DNA of 64,000 bases from Melastoma dodecandrum (taxonomy: Eukaryota; Streptophyta; Magnoliopsida; Myrtales; Melastomataceae): contig JARUPY010000474.1 of the NCBI GenBank assembly GCA_029817715.1, positions 5,208,001-5,272,000 on the forward strand, in the 5' to 3' direction. Made by a program: the position numbers and the translations under genes. Below the pieces are notes generated by a model. That model had not been told where the DNA came from. It did not search any database and saw only the letters and a program-made list of their open reading frames with translations. This document shows positions 50,426-60,946 of the stretch, in pieces (position 1 is the stretch's first letter; each line of letters opens with the position of its first letter).

Positions 50426-52476
50426 TCAGCGACTGAGTAATGATTAGTCGGCTAAGTCAAGAGCTTCGAAGAAGCTGAATAAATTAGGATCGACCCTCGC
50501 ATTGCCCCAACGGGTGACAGGTGAGTGTGCGCATCGCTCGGAGGGCGAATCGTGAGCGTTACACGGGCGATGCGTGAGCATTACAGGGGCGATAGTAAGG
50601 GACATTCCAAAGAGGGGACCCAACGGGGGAAATCGTGGCCATTGAATCAAGTTTGACTAGTCAACCAAATATATTATTTAAATAATTATGTGGAGAGTCC
50701 AAATTATAATCATGGTAATTTGGTCCCTAGTTTGCTAATGGAAGAGGATGAAGGGCTTCGTGAGGCGGTGAACCCCTCTTGAAAAGGGGTGGAATTCGTC
50801 TCTTTCCCCACATAAAACACACACCCCCACTCTGATACGAACACAAAAAAAAAGGAGGGAAAAACACTTAGTGGAGGGAGAAGGAGAATCTTCGGCCGAG
50901 GGAACGAAGAGGAGAAAGTAGAGTGTTTTGACTTGGCAAAGTGGATTCGAGGGCGAGAAGTGTAAGGCGCCGAACGAGCGAGAGGCTAAAGGCAAAGGGG
51001 AGGCTACCTACACGGGCTGAAGTGGTCCGGCAAAGGGCGGAGCTCACACGGTTGTGTGTTGAAGCAAGTGGAAGGTAACCCCTACATCCCTCCTCCGCTT
51101 TTAAGCTTAGTTGTGGTGCATGCTGTTGAGGTTCTTTGGTATGGATGGGCTGTGATTTGGGAGGTGTTCGGAGAGGGTTAGAGGGTGGCCGAACCCCTAA
51201 GGTGGAGGGGAGCCACCCAAACCCCTCTATGTTTGAGTATATGTATGTGTGTGGTTGTTGGCTTACCGAAAGGCTGCGCTTGGGGCGAGCCTTGAGGGGA
51301 ATGATTGCGGTCCTTAGGGACTTGAATGAGTGAAGTTAAGGTATGGATTAGGGGAGCGTCGAGCCCCGTGGTGGCTGCGCTCCACCTCGCGCTCTAAGAG
51401 CGGAATCGCGTGGCTTTGGCCATGGAAATCAAATCGGCTAAGGGCTGGAAATCTTGCGGCGTTGTAAGGCCGGAATGGAAGCCTAGAAAGGCTGTCCCTC
51501 ATGCTAGAAAAGCATGGAAAAGTTATGCTCGGGGGTGGATGGGAGGTGAGACCGAATGGGATGACATTCGGTTGAAACAGGCATGAGTAATGAGTGTTAC
51601 TTGAGCTCAAATGAGGGGCTGTAGGAAAGGAGTTATGACGTGAAAATTTGTGGCCACATTCCCACCTTGAAAGGGAGTAGGAATGTGGTAGAAACAAGTT
51701 GAAAAAGATGGGGGATGGTCAAAGCCGAATTGGTTATAATTGGGATGTACAGAAAACGAAAAATGGCCGAAATAATGATTAGACGGGTATATGGTTTCAC
51801 TAGCCTAAGGGGAAATGTACTTGGAGTTTGGTTTTGAGATTTTAAGGGCGTCATCCTACCTTATCTAAGAGGTGGAAAATGGCATACACGAATGGAAATT
51901 GATGAGGAAAGGTGAAGGCCGAATGGGTTGAAAACTGATGACTGTGTTGCACAAAAAGATTGGTTATTTGAGTATGGTTAGCTTTTGATGGTGTGTGCCG
52001 TCCTTGTGGTTGTTTATGGGGGTTAAAATGAAATGAATTCTAGTTTCTTGCAGGTAGTAGAAATGAGTTTTGGGCTGCGCTTGTTGCAAGAAGAGACATT
52101 AACAAGATTTTGAAAAGTTTGAGCGTATAGCTCGCATACATGTAACGAATCTTTTGCTAATCAATGTAAAAGTGATGTTTTTGCGTAAATCAGATTGTTT
52201 CAGTCCTTTCATCTGGGCTGGAGTGAAGAGCCACAAAAGCACATGTCAGCCTCGGAATCTCTTCACTAACCTGTAGGTAGGGGGTGATGGTGATGAAGGT
52301 GATGTTGATGAATGCTAGGAGAAGGTAGTGAAGTCCTCTTTGAAAGCAGGCTTTGGGAGTTATGTTTTTGAGCTTATCGGATATCGGTCCTTTGTACTTA
52401 GTACTAGTGTTTTGTTGAAGAAGGTTGTCCAGCTGTAATCCTTTTGATCAAAGCCAGACGTATGTAATTAGGTCTA
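50426..52476. other. MULE interior, retroelement-like non-coding DNA
   Basis: GC-moderate sequence with several open frames of 65-127 codons on both strands (for example 51136-51333 and 51314-51697), none recognisable. The texture (short leader-like GA-rich stretch near 50850-50960, no introns or domains) suggests a decayed LTR. TG/CA ends and a target duplication were not found. Confidence 0.35.
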
Positions 52477-52845
52477 TTGATGTATATTATCGTGGCACTG
52501 TCACTGCCTAATGACGATGAAATTGTCAAAAAAAATATGGCATCCCCCTCTTTCTTTCCATTCGAGAGAAGATCCACTTCGGACTCATCCTCGACGGCTC
52601 GGGATATTACCTACTTGGTCGAGTTTCAAGGCGAATATGAGGGGCCGTGGAAATTTAATCATTTACTTACCGAGCGTTTGCAGAGTCAACGTAAGGCGAT
52701 GGAGTTATGGCTTCTTGATCCGAAGTCGAATGAAGGTCGCGAACCCGAGTACGAACAAACCATCGGCACAACAGTCCTGAGTAACGCCCTAGGGAATGTC
52801 TTGCTCGGAGGATTCGTGCTCGATTCAAAGGGAAAAGAATCCTGA
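52477..52845 (+). CDS. Unrecognised 122-codon open frame at the inner edge of the right MULE repeat
   Basis: A 122-codon frame whose more plausible start is an internal Met at about 52537 (MASPSFFPFERRSTSD). It continues with ITYLVEFQGEYEGPWKFNHL and ELWLLDPKSNEGREPEYEQ. Composition is protein-like, with a serine-rich start and mixed charged residues. Its last 10 or so codons run into the inverted-repeat arm. I recognise no family. It may be the C- or N-terminal exon of a MULE-carried protein, or captured host sequence. Confidence 0.3.
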   Translation: MMYIIVALSLPNDDEIVKKNMASPSFFPFERRSTSDSSSTARDITYLVEFQGEYEGPWKFNHLLTERLQSQRKAMELWLLDPKSNEGREPEYEQTIGTTVLSNALGNVLLGGFVLDSKGKES

Positions 52846-53002
52846 AATTATAATAAAGTCCCCAAACGAGAAATTGAATTGTTGCGATTACGTCTTTCGT
52901 TATAGGTTTGGGTACTTTGTTACAATTTCGTACTTTACGAAATTAGTTTAGTTAAATTTTACGACGTGTTACGAATAAAAGCTCGTAAAGGCCCGTAAAA
53001 TT
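52815..53002. repeat. Inner part of the right terminal inverted repeat of the MULE
   Basis: Inverse match to about 47505-47730, ending at ...CCCGTAAAATT where the TGTA...TACA insertion begins. Confidence 0.7.
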
Positions 53003-53988
53003 TGTACGCGTGCCTTCCGGCCTAGCACGCGCGTGGCAGTTCGGACGACCCGAGGATCCGGGCCCGCACTCCAAGACCCAACCGGTCGACGTCACGACTC
53101 GGGCATCGGACGCTGCGGAAGGGAATTAGGTGATCCCTCCCTGGGTTCCTAACTGGGCCTTCTCGGGCCCTCGCCGACCGTCCCTGTTTTCCTAAGAAGC
53201 GACGGGCGAAAGGCGAAGCATGATCCGAAGAAGGAACTTTCGGAAGAAATCGGGAGCGGCTAGTGTCGTCCGTTCCTCATCCAAAATGGCTCCGCAAAAA
53301 GGTTGTTATTTAACCTAGGTAAACTATACGAAGTCGCCACCGACTTAGTTTTAAAAGCTGGTTTAAGTCGGAAAACCAGAGTAGGATTCGGGGATTCCTA
53401 TTTACTAACTCTTACATTCTAACATGCGAAAAAGGAGGTGGCATTTGCTCCAAAAGATTTGTTGTTGTTTAACGGGTGTTGGACCCGATCCGGGCATGAC
53501 TCCGGATTCATGTCAATGTTTTATGGGCGTTGGACCCGATTCGGGCTTTTTGGGCCCGAACTCATATGTGTTTGGCAAACAGCATGCGACGATAAGCCTA
53601 TGAGTCTAAGGCATGCGGTCAAGCACAAACAATTATTTAGATAAAAGGGGGCAGGGAAGGATGGTGACCGTGGGCCTATGCACTTGGGCCCACGGCCCGT
53701 TACATGTGAAAATACTGAAAAACGGGAGGCCCGCACCTCCCTCATATACCTGAGGCCGGCCAAGATGGCTTTACATCGGTCTGGCTTGTCAGTTGAGGCC
53801 GCTTTTCGAGATGTGCTTCCACCATGTGTTTCCTCGCGCGCCTCCAGTCTTCGAAATTCGTTTTGTCGAACTCCCGTGAAGCTCGATTAATTTTCATGCT
53901 AATCAAACCAGAATGCGATGGTCAGAAAATTCTAATTGAATATTTAAAACAATTAAAATTAACTATTGTAAGTCGGAGTGAGACTTAC

Positions 53989-54092
53989 GGGGCGTTGTGT
54001 GGCCCGTTGATGTCGATCTTCCGTGATGTCGGAAGATAACGGGGCGTTGTGTGGCCCGTTGATATTGATCTTCAGTGATGTCGAAAAATGGA
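53989..54092 (+). repeat. 52-bp direct duplication
   Basis: GGGGCGTTGTGTGGCCCGTT occurs at 53989 and again at 54041, with the following GATxTxGATCTTCxGTGATGTCG also repeated. This is a two-copy tandem repeat inside the solo LTR. Confidence 0.85.
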
Positions 54093-54154
54093 TGTCCCTT
54101 GGTAATGAATTCCTGGTTGTTTTACATGCAAAACAAAGGAAATGAGAGAGATGT

Positions 54155-54640
54155 ACAAAGCCAGGAATCCAATAGTATAAGTTTCATGTCGATACAAAGT
54201 ATTGAACGTAAGTTATGAATGAAAGAGTAAGGGACCAACATGCAGATGTGAACCTTCGACAGTTTTGATGCCTCTCAGAAAAACGTGTATAACTTTTAGT
54301 TCAGTTCATGAAAATGAGCCTACTTATACTCAAAACAAAACTCTTTGAGTCAGGAATCTAATGGTGCATGTCTTAGGTCAATACAAGTTCCAGACAGAAA
54401 GTTATGAGTGAAAGAGTAAAGGACCAACATGCAGATCCGGACCTTCGACAGTTTTGCTGCCTCTCAGAAAAACGTATATAACTTTTAGTTCAGTCCATAA
54501 AAATGAACCTACTTATACTTAGAACAAAGCTCTTTAAGTCAGGAATCTAATGGCATCGTTTTAGGTCAATGAGAGTTCCAGAAAGAAAGTTATGAGTGAA
54601 AGAGTGAACTGTCATCATGCAGACCCGAACCTAGGGATGT
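54155..54640 (+). repeat. ~189-bp tandem repeat, about 2.5 copies
   Basis: GTCAGGAATCTAATGG-type starts occur near 54158, 54350 and 54537. GGACCAACATGCAGA occurs at 54232 and 54421, and a diverged third copy near 54608. Units share CTCTCAGAAAAACGT and ATAACTTTTAGTTCAGT. No coding potential. Confidence 0.8.
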
Positions 54641-55878
54641 TTAGGTTCTTCGAAAACACTCCATTCATGTGTAAATACCATGTAATTTTAAAACTACTAA
54701 AACTTTGTGCATGAAACATCATATACAACTAGTGTGACATGTCTAGAATATATTTGAAGTTCGACGTATGGCGAAAATGTAAACATATCCAAAATGCGAA
54801 ACTCGGTTGTTTGCAATTAGTATAATTTTTTATTCGAAACTCCTAGGGTACGAACTCAAATTGAACTTGGTTGGTGTCCTTAGAACCGTATTTAAGTTAG
54901 GAATCAAATGCAAGTGGTTCGCGCGATTCCGACAAGTACACAGAAAGATATGCAGAAAAAAGCAAAGGTTGCGCAGGCAGATCCGAGGCATACTCGCACT
55001 TACCGAGCTATTTTGGCTCGATGGGGGGGGTGCGGCATGTCCCATCATGCCAGAACATATGAAGGGGAGGAGATGTGAGAGTCTTGGCCTGTTTGTGCGA
55101 CCACGAGATGTCTTCGGGAGTTGGTTGTCGGTTGTCCAACCCTTGTACCTGCGCAAACAAGAAAACGTCAAAGCAAAAGGGAGCACTTCAACGGAGCTAC
55201 GAGGCTACGGAAGGTGGTAGTTGAGTTCTCCTCGTCTTTGGACGAGGGAAGGAAGATCCTAGACACTGGGGAGAGTTCCTTGAGCGGATTCATGGAGACG
55301 ACGAGGGGAGGATGCCAGGAGTCGTTCGGGGCAGCCATCATTTGTCCTTGCCACGACCATCGATTTGTGAAGCTGCGTTGAGTTATTCGCGGTCTGGTTG
55401 GTTGGGGGTCTCCGTGGGCATGGCTAGACCTACCTTGGGGTCACTGGATGGAGAGGGCGGAACCCAACGTTTGGAGGGAGTGCTGGAGAATCTCTGAGGG
55501 GTGGAGCGTCTCTCTGAAGTGGAAGCGTCCGTCTCCTCTGATGTGCCTGTGATGTCCCTACATAATTGATTTTTTTCTAATTGGGTGAGGGACAGAAGAT
55601 AACGATTCCCCTAATTCATCCCAACAATCTGCGGTTGCCTTACTTGGGTGAATGGATATTTGATTGGAGAATTCACAGAATGTGATTGATTTTTTTCTAA
55701 TTGTAGGATTGTCGGATGAATACGATAAGACATGTTTTAAAAGGAAATCAGCTAACGTGATTATGCAAAGGATTGAAGCTAACATGATTATGTAAAGGAT
55801 TGAATTAAAGAAATCAAATCGTAATCTTATCTAATTTAAAAATATTATTATTATTTAGACCAAATTTGAGGGATTACA

Positions 55879-56171
55879 AAATTTTATGAAATCAAAGATA
55901 CCGTTTCGTAAAAAAGTACGAACTGATTCGTACTTTACTAAATTAGTTCGTAGGTTCATCCTTTACTAAAACACTTCATATTTAACTAATCAAAGTCCGT
56001 TCGATTTACGAGGTTCAATAACGTTTTTTCGTAAAAATGTTCAAAGTTATTCGTATTTTACGAAATAAATTCGTACTTTTTTACGAATTGGTCCACTATT
56101 TCGTAAAAGAGTATAAAGCAATAGGTTACCATTTCGTACTCACGCACCGCCTACTGTAGAATAGTGGCCAC
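55879..56171. repeat. Outer part of the right terminal inverted repeat of the MULE
   Basis: Inverse match to the outer left arm: AAAATTTTATGAAATCAAAG, then CGTTTCGTAAAAAAGTACGA, continuing in more diverged form to GTGGCCAC. It ends about 148 bp before the CCB3 start codon. Confidence 0.65.
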
Positions 56172-56318
56172 CTTCCGACACGTAGTGTTTGGACCAGTCC
56201 AAGTCCAAGTCCAACAAAACCTACGACGTGTCCGTACAACATCCAACTGATCTTATCCGTTTTGGTCGGCTGGCCGGTCCCCAACCCGGCGTGGCTTCCC
56301 CTTGTTGTTCATCTGTCC

Positions 56319-57582
56319 ATGGCAGTCGGCGGCTCCCTTTCAATGTTCATCCCAATTCCGCGGCTCTGCCCCATCACTTCCTCGCCATCAGCCAGGAGTA
56401 TATCGTCGGCGAAGCATTTAATTCCCACCATCTGTTCCACCCTTAGGGAGGAGGAGCCCCGGAGAAATGAACGGGCATCGTCTGTTTCTCCATGTGAGTT
56501 GGTCAAGATCGGAGCTTTCATCCCCTTCGTAACTGGAATCGTGTTTTGGTGAACTGGGTTCGATTGTTTTTCTTTTCGTGTTTCATGGTGGATTGTGGGG
56601 GGTGCTTGAAACTGCAGGGGCAAGGAGCTGGAGAGAAGGCGTCTCGACGGCACTGGTGGCTGCAGTCGTCACATTCGGATGTCCTTTGCCGGTCAATGCT
56701 GGGATAATCGAGCCCGGAGCTGCCGTTGGTTCGGTTGGGCAAGTCGCTTCTGCTGAGCTCAGGTCAGGTAAAAATAAGTTCTGTATCAATTGATGTCTAT
56801 GCTCGTGAACTGAGACTTGAGGGCTTGATTTGTTGTCTCGGATGCGATTTGCGTGGTTGAACTCTGGAGATGAGATGCCATTCTGCTGCTAGTTTGGTGT
56901 TGAAACTGTTCGATGCTTCAGTCGCTGCTCCTATAGATTTGATGGAGGATGGTTTGGCTAATGTTAACAACCATCCTTTTACAGCTCCAGGCAATGAGAA
57001 ACCGTATTTGGGCGAGCGACATCTCTTGGAGCACCCTGATATGGTACTGCTCGAATATCTGGCGTTTTAGCCTGCATCGTTCCAAGTTGACGTCCACCCT
57101 GTTTAAATGTGAAGCAGGGCAGCCTATACGAGAAGGATCATTGGACAAATCTCGATGCCTTGGGTGCATCACCAGAAGTGACTGCATCATTTGATGTGAG
57201 TATTCTTCAGAGATCTATTGATACGATTGGCCATTCAAGAGTTGCAGTAGATTCAATCAGTGGATTAGTTACAGCTGACATAGATCCCGCAACAGCCAAG
57301 CTGGCCGTTGCAATCCTCGGGCCATCCCTTTCAGCTTTTGGATTCCTTTTCATAGCAAGGATAGTGATGTCATGGTACCCGAAGCTTCCCGTGGACGAAT
57401 TCCCTTACGTGCTCTCGTATGCTCCCACCGAACCATTCCTTGTCGTGACTAGAAAGGTGATCCCTCCTCTGGGAGGCGTGGATGTCACTCCAGTTGTCTG
57501 GTTCGGCATAATTAGCTTCCTTAATGAGATACTGGACGGCCCTCAGGGGCTTCTGGTCCTCTTGTCTCAGCAGGTCAGTTGA
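56319..57582 (+). CDS. CCB3: CCB3-like YGGT-family chloroplast protein (cytochrome b6 haem assembly)
   Basis: CCB3 (YLMG3) is a thylakoid YGGT-family protein in the CCB pathway, which attaches haem ci covalently to cytochrome b6. The C-terminal part is unmistakable: FLFIARIVMSWYPKLPVDEF, then YAPTEPFLVVTRKVIPPLGG, VDVTPVVWFGIISFLNEIL and GPQGLLVLLSQQV. It forms two membrane segments with the YGGT signature region between. The serine/arginine-rich start (MAVGGSLSMFIPIPRLCPIT) fits a transit peptide. Exons 56319-56493 and 56618-56767 join in phase. For the rest, my preferred model is 56985-57043 plus 57118-57582 (282 residues). An alternative skips to an acceptor at 57176 (243 residues). Both keep phase; transcript data would decide. 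The core promoter must lie in or next to the MULE arm that ends at 56171. Confidence 0.85.
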
Positions 57583-59655
57583 AGTGCCGTAATCTTCCTT
57601 TGTATAGGGTGGTATTGGCCTCATCGGTCCTCCATTTTTGTAACAACTGCTGGGATTGCCTGAAACCCAGTTGAAATGTGACGCCAGAGCACGACGACCT
57701 TTAACTCTTCTACGTATCCCAGGCATATGCGTTTCGATACATGTACATCCGAAAACACGCAGTTGCAGCAACTCGAAGATAAGATGAAGGTACCAAGAAG
57801 GACCAAATGGTTGTACCAGATTGGTCAATCAACGTGCTTCCCTTACATATTAACTTGTCTCTCTCTGATGTTCAACATGATAACATTAACACGATCAAAG
57901 CATGCTCCTCTCCTCCTAGGGAAGAGAGGCAAGACAAGAAAACAAGAATCATTCTGGGTGAGGGTGGGGCCATCCTGACAAGAACTCTTTTCACACGCTC
58001 CCAGTCTTGAGCTCAATCATGCCATGCCCCTAAAAACGACAACACATCCAGTCATTACAACGGAGCATGTCATGTGTTTCGTGTTTTTGGGTGTGGATGA
58101 AAACATGACAAACAATGATATGATCTAGGCAAGCACGCCCAATTATGATGTTCATATGTCTACTTCTTTTTTATTTTTATTTTTTTCCCGTACGTTTTCC
58201 GGAGCTTCCTCCGATTAATCCGGATTCGACCCGAGTAGGACACGCAACTATGGTGGATGAGTCTTCTAACAGGGGTAACTGCGTACGGTAAGCTTTAAAT
58301 TCGAAATATCTTTAAGCGAATACAAGCTCCTTATCACTTGGACCAATCCACGTTGATTACTTTGTTTTTATTATTAACTCCCTTCTCGTGCCTTGACTTT
58401 GAACCCAAGGCGTAGCTCGAATAACCCGAATATCCAAAGTGTTCTTGCCGCAACTTTTCTAATGCATCATTACAAGCATTCTTTGCTGCCCCTCTTTGAC
58501 GAACCCCCCCGTTTCTGTTTCTCTTTTAATTTTCTGTTTAGAGGTATATACAAGTATTTAAGCCGCATATGTAGATGCGCTCAACAACTCGGCACCTTCT
58601 TCTTCTCCTTCCTGCTCGAGAACGAGAGACACCATGGAGTGATTCGGGGGAGAGGCGATATCGCGGTTCGCTTATTCCACCGTTTTCTCTTTCTTTTTGT
58701 TAATCTCATTAGAGCTAGCAAGGCAGTTTCATCTTTTTTGTTGGGTTTGCATTGCACAAATGACATGAGAGGTGCCGGAGTTGCGGCTTCTCCAGAAACT
58801 TGTGTAGGCCTCCGGGCGTGGTGAAGGGGAGAGGTTTTAGATGGAGAAAGTTTTGTTATTCCACATCTTGCGTTGCACTTCCATCTCGCCTTTCGATCAT
58901 TTCATTTCCATTTGTTCCAAAGTTTTTCTCTGGTTTTAAGCAACGTGAATTTTTTTCCTGAATCTTCAACAACTCTTGGAAGTTGTCAAACTTCATATTT
59001 TCAGTTCGTTATCGTCCATACCAGCAGTGACGGTGAGTCCGCGGCATATAAATGAAAGACTGGTCTGATCTCTTCGTGCTTTTAGCTTCGGCGAGTTCCT
59101 CTCTTCTCTTTCATATTTCTCAACTCGAAAAACGGGAAAAACAAAACTATGTTCTCTCATCAATCCGGAGTAAGCACGCTGCACTTTCATACAAAGAGGT
59201 GTGTGTTTCGACGAGGCTTTCGTAGAAGTTTCGTATAACTAAAGAGTACCATCTGTTTAACGCTTTCTTTGGGTGAAGCATTTTGAATGATTCAACACCA
59301 AAAAATGAAACAAATACTAAGGAAAAAAGACATTTAATAAATAATCATCATGCTATTGCCATTGTTCCATTATGCATGTCAATGAACAACACGATGTTTA
59401 TATATATATATATATATATTTAGGGGTGCATAGGACAATAAGCCCCATCTCGCTTTCACATAGATTGTCGATCAACGACAAAGAACAAACTCGTAAGGAC
59501 ATTCCCGATGCTGTCCTTTACAATAATGTTCGCCTAGGTCTGGCTAAAAATGAGCTTCAGCCGAGCCGCCATGGTTGCAGTATTATTATGTACATTAAAG
59601 GATTATGTTCCCCTCGCCTATAATATTAGTATATGAATAGCCATGTCCTTGTATC
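57583..59655. other. Convergent intergenic region with CCB3 and NAC 3' UTRs
   Basis: No supported gene. The frame at 58393-58824 (+) is unrecognised. A (TA)n tract lies at 59398-59419. The last part before 59656 holds the NAC 3' UTR. Confidence 0.5.
59398..59419. repeat. (TA)n microsatellite
   Basis: About eleven TA units, 240 bp downstream of the NAC stop codon. Confidence 0.85.
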
Positions 59656-60946
59656 TCACTTCCACAGATCAACCTGGAAGGCAGTTGGCGAGGTGGATGA
59701 CGAAGCAAACTCCTGCAGGATTTCGGAGGAGCTGATCCCAGATTCCACATTCATGTCCTCTCCCACCTGGTAAGAATTCGAATCTGTGTACTGAGATCCT
59801 CTTGGAGCATTGTCATGGCTCAACTGCGATGCGACAAACTTGTCGAGGACACGCCAGTCCGTCATTTGGTAGGGTAAACCATGCTCAGCTTGGTTGCCAT
59901 AGTTGGTATTGAATTGCATGCCCATGTTCTGTTGTGGAATACGCCGAATCATTAGCTCGTCTTGAGCAAATGCTGCCCTTTCATAACCATAAGCAGCCAG
60001 AGAGTTGGAAGCGACAGCAAGCTTAGGGCTCTCCAGATGAGGCATTTGCGGGAAACTTTTACCCGGTGAAGCGTATGTCATGTCGCCCTCCTGCTTACAA
60101 GGGTTTTGGTGAAGGTATGGTTGGTTATGCTGAGAGATTCTCCTCGGGGAGTCGAAGTCAGGCATGAACGGGGCTTGGTCTTCATCCCAACATGGGGAAT
60201 CATACTCGTCTATCTTCCGCATTGTTGTGAGGCGCTTCTTGAACACCCTGCACACAACCCAACCTTCCTCCTATTGAAAGAAAGGAGAAACCAACCCTCA
60301 AGCTCAGCCGAAAAACAATTACATGTGTCCAAATAAAAGAATAAAGATCGAAGGAGAATAAAAAAACGTGGTTGAAAGGCTTGCCTGAGGAGGTGCATTC
60401 TCGTTTGTCTCAAGACGGTACTCGTGCATGATCCAGTCTGATTTCTGTCCGTTTGGTGCTCTTCCCTTGTGGAAAACCAAGGTCTTTCTCATCCCGATCA
60501 GGCTATTCTTGGTGAATATCCCCTTGTCTCTTCCGGTGGCCTTCCAGAATCCAGCTTTCGTAGCCCTATTCGTGCGAGTCCCAGTCGGATATTTCTTGTC
60601 CTTGTGGCTGAAGAAGTACCATTCGCGTTGCTCTTCGTTTCCTATCTGGCAAAGCTCTGTCCGGATAACAATAAAGAATTGTTACGCTCCAATGTCGCTA
60701 AGTAGCATTTTGTCGTGTGTTTAGTTGATGCAGCGATGAACCATCGGAGGGTTTTCTAAAACCAATATTTAGTATTTGTTTCCTACCTTGAAGATCCCAA
60801 GGCTCAATCTTATAAAGATCGACATCCTTGATGACGTCCAGATCTATCCTCTTCGACGCGACTTTCTTTCTCAGGTAATAATCCACGAGTTCTTCATCCG
60901 TGGGATGGAACCTGAATCCCGGAGGCACATGCGTGAAGGAATCCAT
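59656..60946 (-). CDS. VND: NAC transcription factor of the VASCULAR-RELATED NAC-DOMAIN (VND) group
   Basis: VND factors switch on secondary-wall formation and programmed cell death in xylem vessel cells. Minus-strand exons are 60787-60946, 60385-60656 and 59656-60270, giving 348 residues. The NAC domain (about 8-158) is intact: [20 protein letters not shown] (A), [19 protein letters not shown] (B), [20 protein letters not shown] (C), [13 protein letters not shown] and [16 protein letters not shown] (D), [12 protein letters not shown] (E). The C-terminal activation region keeps the class IIb motifs [19 protein letters not shown] and a terminal FQVDLWK. The start [15 protein letters not shown] fits VND1-6 rather than VND7. 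The second intron begins with GC (CAG|GCAAGC) and no GT nearby keeps the frame. A 5'-UTR intron probably ends at 60974. VND4/5/6 cannot be separated here. Confidence 0.93.

Larger units (their letters stand above)
53003..55878. mobile_element. Insertion in the right MULE arm: probable 2.9-kb solo LTR
   Basis: The segment starts TGTACGCGTGCC and ends GGGATTACA, so it has TGTA...TACA inverted ends. It is flanked on both sides by AAATT (52998-53002 and 55879-55883). Removing it restores the MULE arm to match the left arm (..CGTAAAATTTTATGAAA..). No second copy of the terminal sequence exists inside, and there is no gag/pol, so a solo LTR from a very long-LTR Ty3-gypsy family fits best. A GTCGCCACCGACTTAGTTTT stretch near 53330 is of a type common in such plant elements. 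Confidence 0.7.
47084..56171. mobile_element. Large Mutator-like element (MULE) with long terminal inverted repeats
   Basis: The left arm 47084-47740 is repeated in inverse orientation on the right. The inner right arm is 52815-53002 and the outer right arm 55879-56171; together they are one arm split by a later insertion. The match covers a clear 150-bp block (for example GAGAAATTGAATTGTTGCGATTACG, read inward-to-outward; quoted here only as GTTGCGATTACGT). It also includes AAAATTTTATGAAA-CAAAG and repeated TTCGTAAAAAAGTACGAA palindromes. The outermost bases are GTGGCTAC (left) and GTGGCCAC (right). Flanking bases ATTCCAAC and CTTCCGAC could be a decayed target duplication. Arms of several hundred bp plus an internal KI-MULE-like protein fragment suggest the Mutator superfamily. 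No transposase frame was identified. Confidence 0.65.
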
